Origin: JAJYKC01 sp963823105 | GTDB lineage: Bacteria > Acidobacteriota > Terriglobia > Bryobacterales > Bryobacteraceae | Direction: 5' to 3' | Length of the DNA: 64,000 nt | Assembly (NCBI GenBank): GCA_963823105.1 | Contig: CAWGKC010000002.1 | Coordinates: forward strand, 372,001-436,000 | Shown: piece after piece, positions 1-9,276 of the stretch | Layout: the number at the start of each line of letters is the position of its first letter | Numbering within the stretch: the first letter of the stretch is position 1 | Notes under the pieces: generated by a model | Databases searched by the model: none | Told to the model about the DNA's origin: nothing | Seen by the model: only the letters and a program-made list of their open reading frames with translations | Made by a program: the position numbers and the translations under genes

Positions 1-33
1 CGCATCGTGGAAGAGGGCGTGGGGGTGATGTGA
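1..33 (+). CDS. ABC transporter ATP-binding protein, C-terminal tail (partial)
   Basis: The window opens inside a reading frame that ends RIVEEGVGVM and stops with TGA at 31-33. The ending resembles that of the MacB-type ATPase at 6281-6982 (DGRVVEESIGANA), where this stretch follows the D-loop/H-loop region. The call rests only on that similarity and on the ABC-transporter context, because the Walker motifs lie outside the window. The stop overlaps the next candidate start (ATGTGATG). Confidence 0.4.
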   Translation, partial: RIVEEGVGVM

Positions 34-239
34 TGTCGCGGCGGGATCCGGATCTGATTGCCATCCTTTTTCTCGCGGCGGCGGCGTTTGTGTCGGACCT
101 CGTTCAGCCCACTCCCGGCGCGGCCTTCTTCCCGCCCGTGGAATTTCAGTGTCCGCGGCTGAGCGCGCCTACTCTCCCCGCTCCAGCCGAGTGCGTTTTG
201 TCCGCGATCATCGATGAAATAACGGCATTAAAACCTTAG
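33..239 (+). CDS. small hypothetical protein with one hydrophobic segment
   Basis: A 68-residue reading frame starts at ATG 33, overlapping the stop of the preceding partial gene by one base, which suggests coupling. A GTG at 30 is an alternative start. Residues about 8-25 are hydrophobic (IAILFLAAAAFVSDL) and could be a signal anchor; the rest is proline-rich with two cysteines. I recognise no family. It could be a small membrane partner of the upstream transporter or a chance frame. Confidence 0.35.
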   Translation: MSRRDPDLIAILFLAAAAFVSDLVQPTPGAAFFPPVEFQCPRLSAPTLPAPAECVLSAIIDEITALKP

Positions 240-332
240 CTCCGTTCCGAATGCGCATTCCGAGCCGCGACCGTAAGGAAGCGGTTGGCGCGGTGATTTC
301 ATGAAAAACGCTAGATAAGGGGAAGTGTGTCC

Positions 333-2699
333 ATGCGCCAGGATCTTCGTTTCGCTCTGCGCGGCTTCGCGAAATCGCCGGGCTTCTCGCTCACCGCCGT
401 GCTCGTGCTCGCGCTCGGCATCGGGGCCAATACCGCCATTTTCGGCGTGCTGAACGCCGTCCTTATCCGGCCCTTGCCCTATAACCATCCGGAACGCCTC
501 GTCTCCATTTCGGAAACCCGCAAAGGCGGACGGTCCATGAACGTGGCCGGGCCGAACTTCCGCGACTGGCGCGATCAGGCGACGGCGTTTCAAGGCTTCG
601 CCGCCTACGGCGCCGGCCTCGACGACGTCTCCGGCGGCATCGAACCCGAACGCGTGATGGCGGCCGCCGTCTCCCGCGGTTTCTTTCCCGTGATGGGCGC
701 GAAACCAATCCTGGGACGAACGTTCTCAATCGACGAAGAGCGCACCGGCGGCACGCAAGCGGCGGTGATCGGCGAATCCCTCTGGCGCCGCGCCTACCAC
801 TCAAGCCCCGCCGTTCTCGGCCGCGCCATCACGCTGGACGGGAAAAAGTGGACCATCGCCGGCGTCGTTCCCGAATCGTTCGACCTCCCGCGCCTGTGCG
901 AAATCTGGATTCCCGGCGAACTCGAGCCGGACACCACCGCCCGCAGCGCTCACAACTATCGCGTCGTCGGACGCCTCCGCGACGGCGTAACATTTGCCCA
1001 GGCGCAAGCGCAGATGACCGCCATCATGGAGCGGCTCGACAAACAATATCCCGACTCAAACAAGGATCTCCGCGCCCGCCTTGTTCCCCTCCAACAACAG
1101 GCCACAGCCTCCATCCGCCCCACGCTCTATCTGCTCTTCGGAGCCGTCGGCTTTGTCCTACTGATCGCCTGCGTCAACGTCGCCAATCTCCTGCTGGCCC
1201 GTACCGCCGCGCGTCGCACGGAAATCTCCATCCGCGTCGCGCTCGGCGCCGGCTCCGGCCGCCTCTTGCGCCAGCTCCTCACCGAGAGCCTCCTGCTCTC
1301 GCTCGCCGGCGGCGCGGCCGGGCTGCTCCTCGCCGTATGGACTAACGACGCGCTCACCGCCCTCATCCCCGCCCAGTCGCTCCCGGTGAACGGCGTCCCG
1401 CTCGATGCTCGCGTCCTTGCATTCGCTCTCGGCGCATCCGTTCTCACCGGTCTGCTCTTCGGCCTCGCTCCCGCATGGTTCGCCGCCCGCCTCGACGTGA
1501 ACGAGGGGTTGAAGAACGCCACACGCTCCTCTTCCGCCCGCGGAGGCAACCGCCTGCGCGGCGCCCTCGTCGCCGGCGAAATGGCCCTCTCCTTCGCGTT
1601 GCTCGCCGGCGCCGGCCTCACCGTCAAGAGCCTCCTTCTGCTCCAAAACGTCGACCCCGGCTTCGATCCCAAAAACGTCCTAGTCGCCGAGATGGCCCTT
1701 CCCACCCCTCGCGCTTATCAAACCCTTCTCGACAACGTGAAAGCTCTGCCCGGCGTCGCCGCCGCCGGCATCACCGACACCGTCCCGCTCACCGATCAAG
1801 GCCGCAACGGCGGCTTCGAGGTGCAGGGCGGCACTGCTACCGGTAATAAAGAATCCGATTACATCGACTACACCCTGGTGAGCGAAGATTATTTCCGGGC
1901 CGTGGGTATGAGGTTGGAACGCGGTCGCCTGATCGACGTAACCGACCGCTCCCAACCCAACGTCGCCCTCCTCAACGAAGCCGCCGCCCGCCACTTCTGG
2001 CCCCACGGCAACGCCATCGGCCAGCGCATCCGCTTCTATGGCTTCGAAGAAAAGCCGCAGTGGCTCGCCGTCGTCGGCGTCGTCGGCGACATCCGCCACG
2101 AGAGTCTCGCCGAAGCGCCTTCGATGGCCGCCTACATCCCCTTCTATCAGAACCCTGGCATGAACGGAGGCTACAGCTTAATGGTGAAAACCGCCCAGGG
2201 CGCTAACGCCGTTCCCGCAATTCGCCGCGCCATCCGCTCGCTCAACTCCGAAACGCCCATCCGCATCACGCCCATGGAGCGCATCGCCTCGGATTCCGTC
2301 GCCACGCCGCGCCTGCGCGCCCTTTTCATATCCCTCTTCGCCGTCTTCGCCCTCGCCCTCGCCGCCATCGGACTCTATGGCGTCATCGCCAACACCGTCG
2401 CTCTGCGCTCGAAAGAGATCGGCATTCGCCTCGCCCTTGGCGCCGAACCGCGCGAGGTCGTCGCCATGCTTCTCGCCAAAGCGCTGGCGCTCGCCGGTTT
2501 GGGCCTCGCCATCGGCCTCGCGGCATCGCTCGCCCTCGGCCGCGCTCTTCGAAGTTTCCTCTTCGAGGTCAGCCCCGCCGACCCCGGCGTCTTCGCCGCA
2601 CTGGCTCTCACCCTCGCCGCCGTGGCCCTGCTCGCCGCCTTCGTCCCCGCGTGGCGCGCCTCCCGCCTCGATCCGGCCATCGCTCTGCGCGAAGAGTAA
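333..2699 (+). CDS. ADOP-type ABC transporter permease (MacB/FtsX)
   Basis: This about 788-residue inner-membrane permease has the duplicated architecture of the acidobacterial duplicated orphan permeases. A short N-terminal cap (DLRFALRGFAKSPGF) precedes a transmembrane helix and the sequence GIGANTAIF. Then come a MacB-PCD periplasmic domain, an FtsX domain at about 265-390, a second periplasmic domain, and a second FtsX domain at about 665-785 ending PAIALREE. Such proteins are thought to work in MacB-like efflux or mechanotransmission, but the substrate is unknown. I prefer ATG 333, because AAGGGGAAG at about 316-325 gives normal spacing; GTG 327 is too close. An ABC ATPase follows 31 bp downstream. 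Confidence 0.9.
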   Translation: MRQDLRFALRGFAKSPGFSLTAVLVLALGIGANTAIFGVLNAVLIRPLPYNHPERLVSISETRKGGRSMNVAGPNFRDWRDQATAFQGFAAYGAGLDDVSGGIEPERVMAAAVSRGFFPVMGAKPILGRTFSIDEERTGGTQAAVIGESLWRRAYHSSPAVLGRAITLDGKKWTIAGVVPESFDLPRLCEIWIPGELEPDTTARSAHNYRVVGRLRDGVTFAQAQAQMTAIMERLDKQYPDSNKDLRARLVPLQQQATASIRPTLYLLFGAVGFVLLIACVNVANLLLARTAARRTEISIRVALGAGSGRLLRQLLTESLLLSLAGGAAGLLLAVWTNDALTALIPAQSLPVNGVPLDARVLAFALGASVLTGLLFGLAPAWFAARLDVNEGLKNATRSSSARGGNRLRGALVAGEMALSFALLAGAGLTVKSLLLLQNVDPGFDPKNVLVAEMALPTPRAYQTLLDNVKALPGVAAAGITDTVPLTDQGRNGGFEVQGGTATGNKESDYIDYTLVSEDYFRAVGMRLERGRLIDVTDRSQPNVALLNEAAARHFWPHGNAIGQRIRFYGFEEKPQWLAVVGVVGDIRHESLAEAPSMAAYIPFYQNPGMNGGYSLMVKTAQGANAVPAIRRAIRSLNSETPIRITPMERIASDSVATPRLRALFISLFAVFALALAAIGLYGVIANTVALRSKEIGIRLALGAEPREVVAMLLAKALALAGLGLAIGLAASLALGRALRSFLFEVSPADPGVFAALALTLAAVALLAAFVPAWRASRLDPAIALREE

Positions 2700-2730
2700 A
2701 CCCCGCGGCGGATAATAGGAACACACCCTC

Positions 2731-3399
2731 ATGCTGATTTCCCTACGAAACATCGAAAAGTACTTCGAACACGGACCGACGAAAACGTTTGTCCTCCGCC
2801 GCATCAACGTGGACATCCAGGAAGGCGAGTTCATCTCTATCATGGGCCCCTCCGGCGCCGGCAAGTCGACGCTGCTCCATCTGCTCGGCATGCACGACAG
2901 CTCCTGGACCGGCGAATACTACCTGCTCGATCATCCTGTCCACAAAATGAATAAGAAGGATCGCATGGAGCTTTACAAAAAGCACTTCGGCTTCGTGTTC
3001 CAGAGCTACCACCTGCTCGATTCCCTCACCGTCTACGAGAATCTGGACATTCCGCTGTCCTATCGAAACATCAAGAAGAGCGAGCGCGAAAGCATTGTCG
3101 CCGATACGCTGGACCGCTTCCATATGGTGGGCAAGAAGGACCTGTTCCCCAACCAGCTCTCCGGCGGCCAGCAACAGCTTGTCGCCATCGCCCGCGCCAT
3201 CGTCGCCAGCCCGAAGGTAATCCTCGCCGACGAACCCACCGGCAATCTCCATTCGAGCCAAGGCAAGCAGATCATGGACATGTTCAAAAAGCTTAACGAC
3301 GAGGGAACCACGATCATCCAGGTTACTCACAACGAGAAGAACGCCGAATACGGCAACCGCATCATCAATATCGCCGACGGTTGGATTACGGCCGCCTAG
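2731..3399 (+). CDS. MacB/LolD-type ABC transporter ATP-binding protein
   Basis: A 222-residue ATPase with Walker A GPSGAGKS (39-46), Q-loop FVFQSYHLLD, signature LSGGQQQ, Walker B VILADEPTG and H-loop VTHNEKN. In the signature the usual arginine after QQQ is leucine (QQQLVAIARAI). It sits directly behind the ADOP permease and 8 bp before the NtrC-type regulator, so the two are probably cotranscribed. The family energises lipoprotein release, efflux or mechanotransmission through FtsX/MacB permeases; which permease it serves cannot be told from sequence. Confidence 0.9.
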   Translation: MLISLRNIEKYFEHGPTKTFVLRRINVDIQEGEFISIMGPSGAGKSTLLHLLGMHDSSWTGEYYLLDHPVHKMNKKDRMELYKKHFGFVFQSYHLLDSLTVYENLDIPLSYRNIKKSERESIVADTLDRFHMVGKKDLFPNQLSGGQQQLVAIARAIVASPKVILADEPTGNLHSSQGKQIMDMFKKLNDEGTTIIQVTHNEKNAEYGNRIINIADGWITAA

Positions 3400-3407
3400 G
3401 CCCGCCC

Positions 3408-4778
3408 ATGAAGCAGCTTGGCAACTCCACGCTCCGCATCCTCGTCGCCGACGATCAAGCCGACGTCGTCGAGGCCCTGCGCCTGTTGCTGAAGGCCGAA
3501 GGCTATCGCATCGAGACCGCCGCCTCGCCGGCCGCCGTCCTCGCCGCCATCGAAAATAACGATTTCGACGTCGTCGTCATGGACCTCAACTATAGCCGCG
3601 ACACCACCTCCGGCCAGGAGGGTCTCGATCTCCTCTCGCGCATCCAAGCCCTCGACAGCGTCCTCCCCGTCGTCGTCATGACCGCTTGGGGCACGGTGAA
3701 CCTCGCCGTCGAAGCCATGCGCCGCGGCGCCCGCGATTTCATTCAGAAACCCTGGGAAAACGAGCGCCTACTCAGCGTCGTCCGCACCCAGATCGAACTA
3801 AGCCAGGCCATCCGCCGCGGCCTGCGCCTGGAGGCCGAAAACCGCCTGCTGCGCGCCGAAGGCCGCCCGTCGTTGATCGCCGAAGCGCCCTCCATGGAGC
3901 CGGTCCTCCAGCTCATCGCCCGCGTCGGACCCTCCGACGCCAACGTCCTCATCACGGGCGAACCCGGCACCGGCAAAGAAGTCGTCGCCCGGACGCTTTA
4001 CGCCATCTCCAACCGCTGCTCCAAGCCGATGGTCACCGTCAACGCGGGCGGCCTCGCCGAGGGCCTCTTCGAAAGCGAATTGTTCGGCCACGTCCGCGGC
4101 GCCTTCACCGACGCCAAGATAGACCGCGTCGGCCGCTTCGAGCTCGCCGAGGGCGGCACGCTCTTCCTCGACGAAATCGCCAACGTCCCGATGAATCTCC
4201 AGGCCAAGCTGCTGCGCGTGCTCGAAACCGGCGAGATGGAGCGCGTCGGTTCTTCGAAAACCCGCCGCGTCGATGTCCGCATCATCTCCGCCACCAACGC
4301 CCGCCTGGACGAGGAAGTTTCCGCCGGCCGCTTCCGCCAGGATCTGCTCTTCCGCCTGAACACCATCGAGCTGCATCTGCCCGCCCTGCGCGAGCGCCGC
4401 GAGGACATCCCTCTGCTCGCCGCCCACTTCCTCGGCATGCACGCCCAGCGCTACCGCAAACCCATCACCGGCTTCGATCCCGCGGCTCTGCAAGCTCTGC
4501 TCGACAATCCCTGGCAAGGCAACGTCCGCGAGTTGAATCACGTCGTCGAACGCGCCGTCTTGATGGCCCAGGACACCGTCATCCGCTCGCCCGACCTCGC
4601 CCTGCGCGCCGTTCGCGAAGGCTCCCCGCGCCTGGAGGACATGAGCATCGAGGATGTCGAAGCGTTCCTTATCAAGAAGGCGCTCGGCCGCTACAACGGC
4701 AACGTCAGCCATGCCGCGAACGCGCTCGGCCTCAGCCGCAGCGCCCTCTACCGCCGCCTGCAGCGCTACGGACTATGA
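3408..4778 (+). CDS. NtrC-family sigma-54-dependent response regulator
   Basis: A 456-residue regulator with a receiver domain (about 9-125, acidic D15/D16, phosphoacceptor D59 in VVVMDL, K114), a sigma-54 AAA+ domain (Walker A GEPGTGK 184-190, Walker B TLFLDEI about 251-257) and a C-terminal Fis-type helix-turn-helix (AANALGLSRSALYRRLQRYG). The sigma-54-contacting loop reads GAFTDA (231-236) rather than GAFTGA, a variant I recall as common in this subfamily. ATG 3408 is chosen because earlier in-frame starts lie inside the ATPase gene. The cognate kinase follows 22 bp downstream. It probably activates promoters of the nearby export genes in response to envelope stress, which is inference. 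Confidence 0.92.
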   Translation: MKQLGNSTLRILVADDQADVVEALRLLLKAEGYRIETAASPAAVLAAIENNDFDVVVMDLNYSRDTTSGQEGLDLLSRIQALDSVLPVVVMTAWGTVNLAVEAMRRGARDFIQKPWENERLLSVVRTQIELSQAIRRGLRLEAENRLLRAEGRPSLIAEAPSMEPVLQLIARVGPSDANVLITGEPGTGKEVVARTLYAISNRCSKPMVTVNAGGLAEGLFESELFGHVRGAFTDAKIDRVGRFELAEGGTLFLDEIANVPMNLQAKLLRVLETGEMERVGSSKTRRVDVRIISATNARLDEEVSAGRFRQDLLFRLNTIELHLPALRERREDIPLLAAHFLGMHAQRYRKPITGFDPAALQALLDNPWQGNVRELNHVVERAVLMAQDTVIRSPDLALRAVREGSPRLEDMSIEDVEAFLIKKALGRYNGNVSHAANALGLSRSALYRRLQRYGL

Positions 4779-4800
4779 CCGCCGCGCCTTCGATTCCCCG

Positions 4801-6126
4801 ATGAATCGCCGCCCGCCGCGCCTCACTCACGATCAACACGCCCTTCTACTCGCCCTGATCGCCGGCGCGCCGGCGATGCTCGTGTCGATGATCCTGCTCT
4901 GGACCGGCGGCCACTCACCGAGGCTCGTCTGGACCCTCACCATCGTCCTTGCTGGCTTTTGGCTCGGCTTCTCCTTCGCCATGCGCGATCGCGTCGTCTC
5001 GCCCTTGCGCACCGTCGCCAATCTGCTGGAGGCCATGCGCGAGGGCGACTATTCCATCCGCGCCCGCTCCGGCTCCGGCGGCGACGCCATGAGCGAAGTC
5101 ATGCAACAGGTAAACGCCATGGCCGCCACCCTCCGCGCCCAGCGCCTCGGCGCTCTCGAAGCCACCGCTTTGCTTCGCAAGGTCATGGAGGAGATCGAGG
5201 TCGCCATTTTCGCTTTCGACGGCCAGCAAACCCTGCGCCTGGTGAACGCCGCCGGCGAGCGTCTGCTCGGCGAAGCCGCCGAGCGGCTCCTTGGCCGCGA
5301 CGCCGATTCGCTCGGCCTCGCCGAGTATCTCACCGGCGAGGATCAACAGACCATCCAGCGCGCCTTCTCCGATCCCACCCGCCGCTGGGGCGTCAACCGC
5401 GCCACGTTTCGCGAAGGCGGCCTGCCGCATCAATTACTCGTCATCACCGACATCACCCGCCCGCTGCGGGACGAGGAACTGCAAGCCTGGCAGCGCCTCG
5501 TCCGCGTCCTGGGCCATGAATTGAACAACTCGCTTGCTCCCATCAAATCCATCGCCGGGAGCCTCGAATCCATCCTCTCCCGCGACCCCCGCGCCGAGGA
5601 TTGGGAAGACGACATGCGCCGCGGCCTCTCCATCATCTCCTCGCGCAGCGACGCCCTCAGCCGCTTTCTCTCCTCTTACGCCCGCCTCGCTAAACTCCCT
5701 CCCCCCACGCTCGCCGCCGTCGACGTCGAGACCATCCTGCGCCGCGTAGCGGGCCTCGAAACCCGCCTCAAGGTCGCGCTTTCCCCCGGTCCTTCGCTCT
5801 CGATCGTCGCCGACTCCGATCAGCTCGAACAGCTTCTCATCAACCTCGTCCGCAACGCCGCCGACGCCTCCCTTGAAACCGGCGGCGCCGTCGAAGCCGG
5901 CTGGGGCCGCGCCGGAACCAATCTCGCCATCTGGGTGAAGGACCAGGGCCACGGCCTTGCCAACACCAACAACCTCTTCGTCCCTTTCTTCACCACCAAA
6001 CCCGGTGGCTCCGGCATCGGACTGGTGCTCAGCCGCAAGATCGCCGAGAATCACGGCGGTACTCTTTCCCTCGCCAACCGCGCCGATTCCCCCGGCTGCG
6101 AGGCGAAATTGCTTCTTCCCCTGTAA
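4801..6126 (+). CDS. NtrY-type membrane sensor histidine kinase
   Basis: A 441-residue kinase with two transmembrane helices (about 15-35 and 43-60) separated by a very short periplasmic turn, HAMP-like linker (about 61-115), PAS-like segment (about 118-220), HisKA dimerisation region with H239 in RVLGHELNNS, and an HATPase domain with an N-box (NLVRNAADAS) and G-boxes (DQGHGL, GSGIGL). The short periplasmic part suggests it senses the membrane or cytoplasm. The start at ATG 4801 places the first helix correctly. It pairs with the upstream NtrC-type regulator. Confidence 0.9.
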   Translation: MNRRPPRLTHDQHALLLALIAGAPAMLVSMILLWTGGHSPRLVWTLTIVLAGFWLGFSFAMRDRVVSPLRTVANLLEAMREGDYSIRARSGSGGDAMSEVMQQVNAMAATLRAQRLGALEATALLRKVMEEIEVAIFAFDGQQTLRLVNAAGERLLGEAAERLLGRDADSLGLAEYLTGEDQQTIQRAFSDPTRRWGVNRATFREGGLPHQLLVITDITRPLRDEELQAWQRLVRVLGHELNNSLAPIKSIAGSLESILSRDPRAEDWEDDMRRGLSIISSRSDALSRFLSSYARLAKLPPPTLAAVDVETILRRVAGLETRLKVALSPGPSLSIVADSDQLEQLLINLVRNAADASLETGGAVEAGWGRAGTNLAIWVKDQGHGLANTNNLFVPFFTTKPGGSGIGLVLSRKIAENHGGTLSLANRADSPGCEAKLLLPL

Positions 6127-6280
6127 CCTCGCCCCCTTCGCCCGGTAGTAAAAGTTTGCGGAACCGAATCCCGTCCGGTGTCGTAACTTCAACTGAACGG
6201 GAAACCCAGGCTAACCGAAAACCGCTCATGCCGTCCAATCCGCTGTTAGCGCCGGAATTTCCAGCCAAGAAGGAGCCACT

Positions 6281-6982
6281 ATGTCCGCCAGCCAGCCGTT
6301 GATCTGCCTCGAAGGCGTCACCAAGGTGTTCAACACCGATGAGATGGAGACCCACGCCCTCGCCGGCATCCATCTGGAATTACATAAAGGCGAATACATC
6401 TCCATCTCCGGCCCTTCCGGCTGCGGAAAGTCCACGCTGCTCGCCATTCTCGGCCTGCTCGACAGCCCCTCCGGTGGAAACTACACCCTAAACGGCACCC
6501 GCGTCGAGAACATCAAGCTCAGCGAGCGCGCCCGCATCCGCAACCGCGAGATCGGCTTCATCTTCCAGGCGTTCAATCTGATCGGCGATCTCAACGTCTA
6601 TGAAAACGTCGAGCTGCCGCTCACCTATCGCGGCATGCCCTCGTCGGAGCGCAAGAAATTCGTCCATGAAGCGCTGGAGCGCGTCGGCATGTCCCATCGC
6701 GTCAAGCATTACCCCTCCCAACTCTCCGGCGGCCAGCAGCAGCGCGTCGCCGTCGCCCGCGCCCTCGGCGGACGGCCGTCGATTCTTCTCGCCGACGAGC
6801 CGACCGGCAACCTGGACTCCATCAACGGCGAAGCCGTCATGAACCTCCTGAGCGAACTGCATCGCGAAGGCGCGACCATCTGCATGGTCACTCACGATCC
6901 GCGCTACGCCCGTTGCGCCGAGCGCAGCATCACGCTCTTCGACGGCCGCGTCGTCGAGGAAAGCATCGGCGCAAACGCCTGA
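6281..6982 (+). CDS. MacB-type ABC transporter ATP-binding protein
   Basis: A 233-residue ATPase with Walker A GPSGCGKS, Q-loop FIFQAFNLI, signature LSGGQQQRVAVARAL, Walker B ILLADEPTGNLD and H-loop VTHDPRYA. The sequence is canonical for the MacB/LolD/FtsE group. AAGGAG at about 6269-6274 sits six bases before ATG 6281. A 154-bp gap separates it from the kinase gene, so it may have its own promoter. Nothing recognisable as its permease follows; the next genes belong to a different, lower-GC cassette. Confidence 0.9.
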   Translation: MSASQPLICLEGVTKVFNTDEMETHALAGIHLELHKGEYISISGPSGCGKSTLLAILGLLDSPSGGNYTLNGTRVENIKLSERARIRNREIGFIFQAFNLIGDLNVYENVELPLTYRGMPSSERKKFVHEALERVGMSHRVKHYPSQLSGGQQQRVAVARALGGRPSILLADEPTGNLDSINGEAVMNLLSELHREGATICMVTHDPRYARCAERSITLFDGRVVEESIGANA

Positions 6983-7287
6983 CGCTGAGTGCTCGACTTC
7001 AGTAGTTCGCTAACGTAACCGGATGGTGCCCACACCTCTACGACGGTCAAAACTACGGGTAGCGCGTTTTCCGGCAAGTCGCGGAACATTGTTGCGAAGC
7101 CGACTTTTGGTTACCTATCGGATCTCGAAGCCGCCGCCGCGTAGCTCGAATCTTCTGAAGCAAGAAACAGCGCGCCCGTCGCAATTTTCTCAGGACGGCA
7201 CGCCGTTTGCGGTTCAGAAGGCGTTGCCGCTGTTCAACGCATTCGTAGACATTACGAATCGTCTCGTATGGTATCGGTGTCGATGGG
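6983..7287. other. intergenic stretch, no gene seen
   Basis: Between the end of the MacB-type ATPase and the end of the convergent SnoaL-like gene I find no reading frame with a family signature and no clear terminator. Composition becomes less GC-rich here, so this is a plausible left junction of the 7.3-11.1 kb cassette. Confidence 0.5.
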
Positions 7288-7704
7288 TCAGGACCTGGGG
7301 CCCACGGCCATCTCGGAGGCCCGCGCCAGTGCTTGCGTGTCGACATACTCCCGGACGTTCGCCAATTTGCCGTTTCGAACGGTAATGGCGAAGACCCAAT
7401 GGTCCTCGAACGTCTTATTCGTTGCTTTGATTCTCCCCATAGCGAAGCCGACGACCAGAACCCGGTCTCCCTGCGCTATGAACTCGGGGGGTTCTGGGTA
7501 CGAAGTTTCCACCGTCTCGTTAGCCTTCTGAAGCAAATCCGCCAATCCCGCGTGCCCGCAGTGCGTGCCGGCCAGCGGCCAGTCCTCGCCCGGAATGATC
7601 CACTCAATATCTTCGGCAGACAACGCCAGCAAACCTTGCTTATCGCGGCGGCCGAGTGCCGCAAGAAAATTCTTCACAACCTCGACATTCTTTTCGATGC
7701 TCAT
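7288..7704 (-). CDS. SnoaL/NTF2-like family protein
   Basis: A 138-residue protein of the NTF2-like fold, as judged from the N-terminal helix pair (NVEVVKNFLAALGRRD), the segment DIEWIIPGEDWPLAGTHCGH and a C-terminal strand pair (HWVFAITVRNGKLANVREYVD). Members include ketosteroid isomerase-like enzymes and proteins of unknown function, so no reaction can be assigned. AAAGGAG lies eight bases before ATG 7704. It is the last gene of a leftward set containing two SDR enzymes and an NADPH-binding protein. Confidence 0.8.
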   Translation of the reverse strand: MSIEKNVEVVKNFLAALGRRDKQGLLALSAEDIEWIIPGEDWPLAGTHCGHAGLADLLQKANETVETSYPEPPEFIAQGDRVLVVGFAMGRIKATNKTFEDHWVFAITVRNGKLANVREYVDTQALARASEMAVGPRS

Positions 7705-7832
7705 CGAAATCTCTCCTTTTCCCTTACATCAAGCGTGTCCGATCTAATCAGACGTCCCGGAACCATCCTTCTCGGGCCAAATCACAGGTCGACGATCGAT
7801 TACTGCTCTTTCGAGAAACGACCGCGCCGGGG

Positions 7833-8600
7833 TCAGACCTGCGCCATGCCTCCATCGACGGCGAGATCCACACCGGTGATGTAAGAACTTTCATCGGAAG
7901 CAAGGAACACGACTGCGGCCGCGATTTCCTCGGGCATGCCTCTGCGACCCATTGGGATCTGCGTGGTGAACTGTGCGGCCGCTTGCTCGGCCTGTTCAGC
8001 GGTAAGGCCCGTCGTCGTCGCTAAGGCCGGCGTATCGATTGCTCCGGGGCTCACGCAATTCACGCGGATCTTGCGGTCTTTCAATTCCAGAGTCCAGCCG
8101 CGCGCGAAGTTGCGCACAGCCGCCTTACTCGCGGCGTAGGCGCTAAACCCTGGGAGGCCCAACACGTTCGAGACTGAAGAGGTCAGGATGATCGAACCGC
8201 CGTCTTTGAAGAGGGGAAGGGCCTTCTGCACCGTAAAGAACAGCCCCTTCACGTTCACGTCGAAGGTCTGGTCAAAATGGGCCTCAGTAGCCACCGCGAG
8301 TGGTGCGATTGTGCCCGCGCCCGCGTTCGCGAAGAGTACGTCGATGTGACCATGTTTCTCTTTCACCGCGACATAGAGCCGGTCCAGATCTTCCAGGCGC
8401 GATACGTCGCCCGCGACCGTCGTGACATTTCTCCCGATAAAGTCTGCGGCCTCCTTGAGCTCTTTCTCTCGTCGCCCAGTGATCACGACGTGCGCGCCTT
8501 CTTCAACGAAGCGCTTGGCGGTGGCCAAGCCAATCCCGCTACTTCCGCCTGTGATCACGGCGATTTTTCCCGCCAATGTTTGCCCATGATTATTATTCAT
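7833..8600 (-). CDS. SDR family NAD(P)-dependent oxidoreductase
   Basis: A 255-residue classical short-chain dehydrogenase. It has the cofactor motif TGGSSGIG near the N-terminus, the NAG motif (FANAGAG), catalytic serine region ILTSSVSN, the YAASK catalytic Tyr/Lys pair and the C-terminal DGG motif (AVDGGMAQV). GRR after the second strand suggests NADP(H) preference. A strong Shine-Dalgarno (GGAGG) precedes ATG 8600. It is clearly related to the second SDR at 9277-10011, so the cassette holds a duplicated pair. The substrate is unknown. Confidence 0.93.
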   Translation of the reverse strand: MNNNHGQTLAGKIAVITGGSSGIGLATAKRFVEEGAHVVITGRREKELKEAADFIGRNVTTVAGDVSRLEDLDRLYVAVKEKHGHIDVLFANAGAGTIAPLAVATEAHFDQTFDVNVKGLFFTVQKALPLFKDGGSIILTSSVSNVLGLPGFSAYAASKAAVRNFARGWTLELKDRKIRVNCVSPGAIDTPALATTTGLTAEQAEQAAAQFTTQIPMGRRGMPEEIAAAVVFLASDESSYITGVDLAVDGGMAQV

Positions 8601-8631
8601 AAGTTTCCTCCAAAGCTGACATAGTCATCGA

Positions 8632-9234
8632 TTACTGCTCCTTCTTGAACAAATCCTGAAAGATGAGCGGACCCCAAGTGCGGCCGCGTGCATGCACTAG
8701 CGCGCCACCCTCGTTGAGCTTTCCCAGCTTGACGGGTGCGAACCCAAGTTGTTTGGCCAAATCCGCCACGGGAGCGATCGAATCCTCTTCGTCGCTCGAT
8801 AGAAAGACGACCCGGTGGCCGCCGTCGACGATCGGATCGGTAGCCAGTTTGGCCGCACCCAGGTGATTGAAACCTTTCACGAGCTTGGCGCCGGTGAACG
8901 ACTTCGCAACGAATGCGGAGGACGGGAGACCGTCCAGTTCCTCAGGTGGGACTGGAAACGAGTTCATCGCGTCGATAATCGTCTTGCCTTCCCAGCTCGG
9001 CAGGGCCTTCGCAACCTCGCGATGCTCCCCGAACGGAACCGCCAAGATGATTGTGTCGGCATCGAGCGCATCCCGCAGCGACTTGGCGACGACCGTGGGT
9101 CCAATCGCCTGAGCCTGCGGAGCCAACGCTTCGGCCGGCCGGCGACTTGCGACTGTCACGTTGATGTTTCTACGGGCGAAGGCGTGGGCGAGGGCCTGGC
9201 CTATCTTTCCGAATCCTACAATTGCGTAGCTCAT
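8632..9234 (-). CDS. NADPH-dependent F420 reductase-like (NAD(P)-binding) protein
   Basis: A 200-residue Rossmann protein starting YAIVGFGKIGQALAHAF, typical of the F420-oxidoreductase/NADP-binding superfamily, with ASRRP at the end of the second strand (2'-phosphate contact) and conserved segments AVPFGEHREV and KSFTGAKLVKGFNHLGA. Many members act with NADP and do not use F420, so 'reductase, substrate unknown' is the safe reading. AAAGGAG precedes ATG 9234. It lies between the two SDR genes and is probably cotranscribed with them. Confidence 0.85.
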   Translation of the reverse strand: MSYAIVGFGKIGQALAHAFARRNINVTVASRRPAEALAPQAQAIGPTVVAKSLRDALDADTIILAVPFGEHREVAKALPSWEGKTIIDAMNSFPVPPEELDGLPSSAFVAKSFTGAKLVKGFNHLGAAKLATDPIVDGGHRVVFLSSDEEDSIAPVADLAKQLGFAPVKLGKLNEGGALVHARGRTWGPLIFQDLFKKEQ

Positions 9235-9276
9235 ATATTCTCCTTTGGTTTACTGAAGCGCCGTAGGGCGAGTGCG

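Noticed and set aside
240..332. Sigma-54 (-24/-12) promoter ahead of the first ADOP permease
   Set aside because: TTGGCGC is present near 286, but no GC dinucleotide stands at the required -12 spacing.
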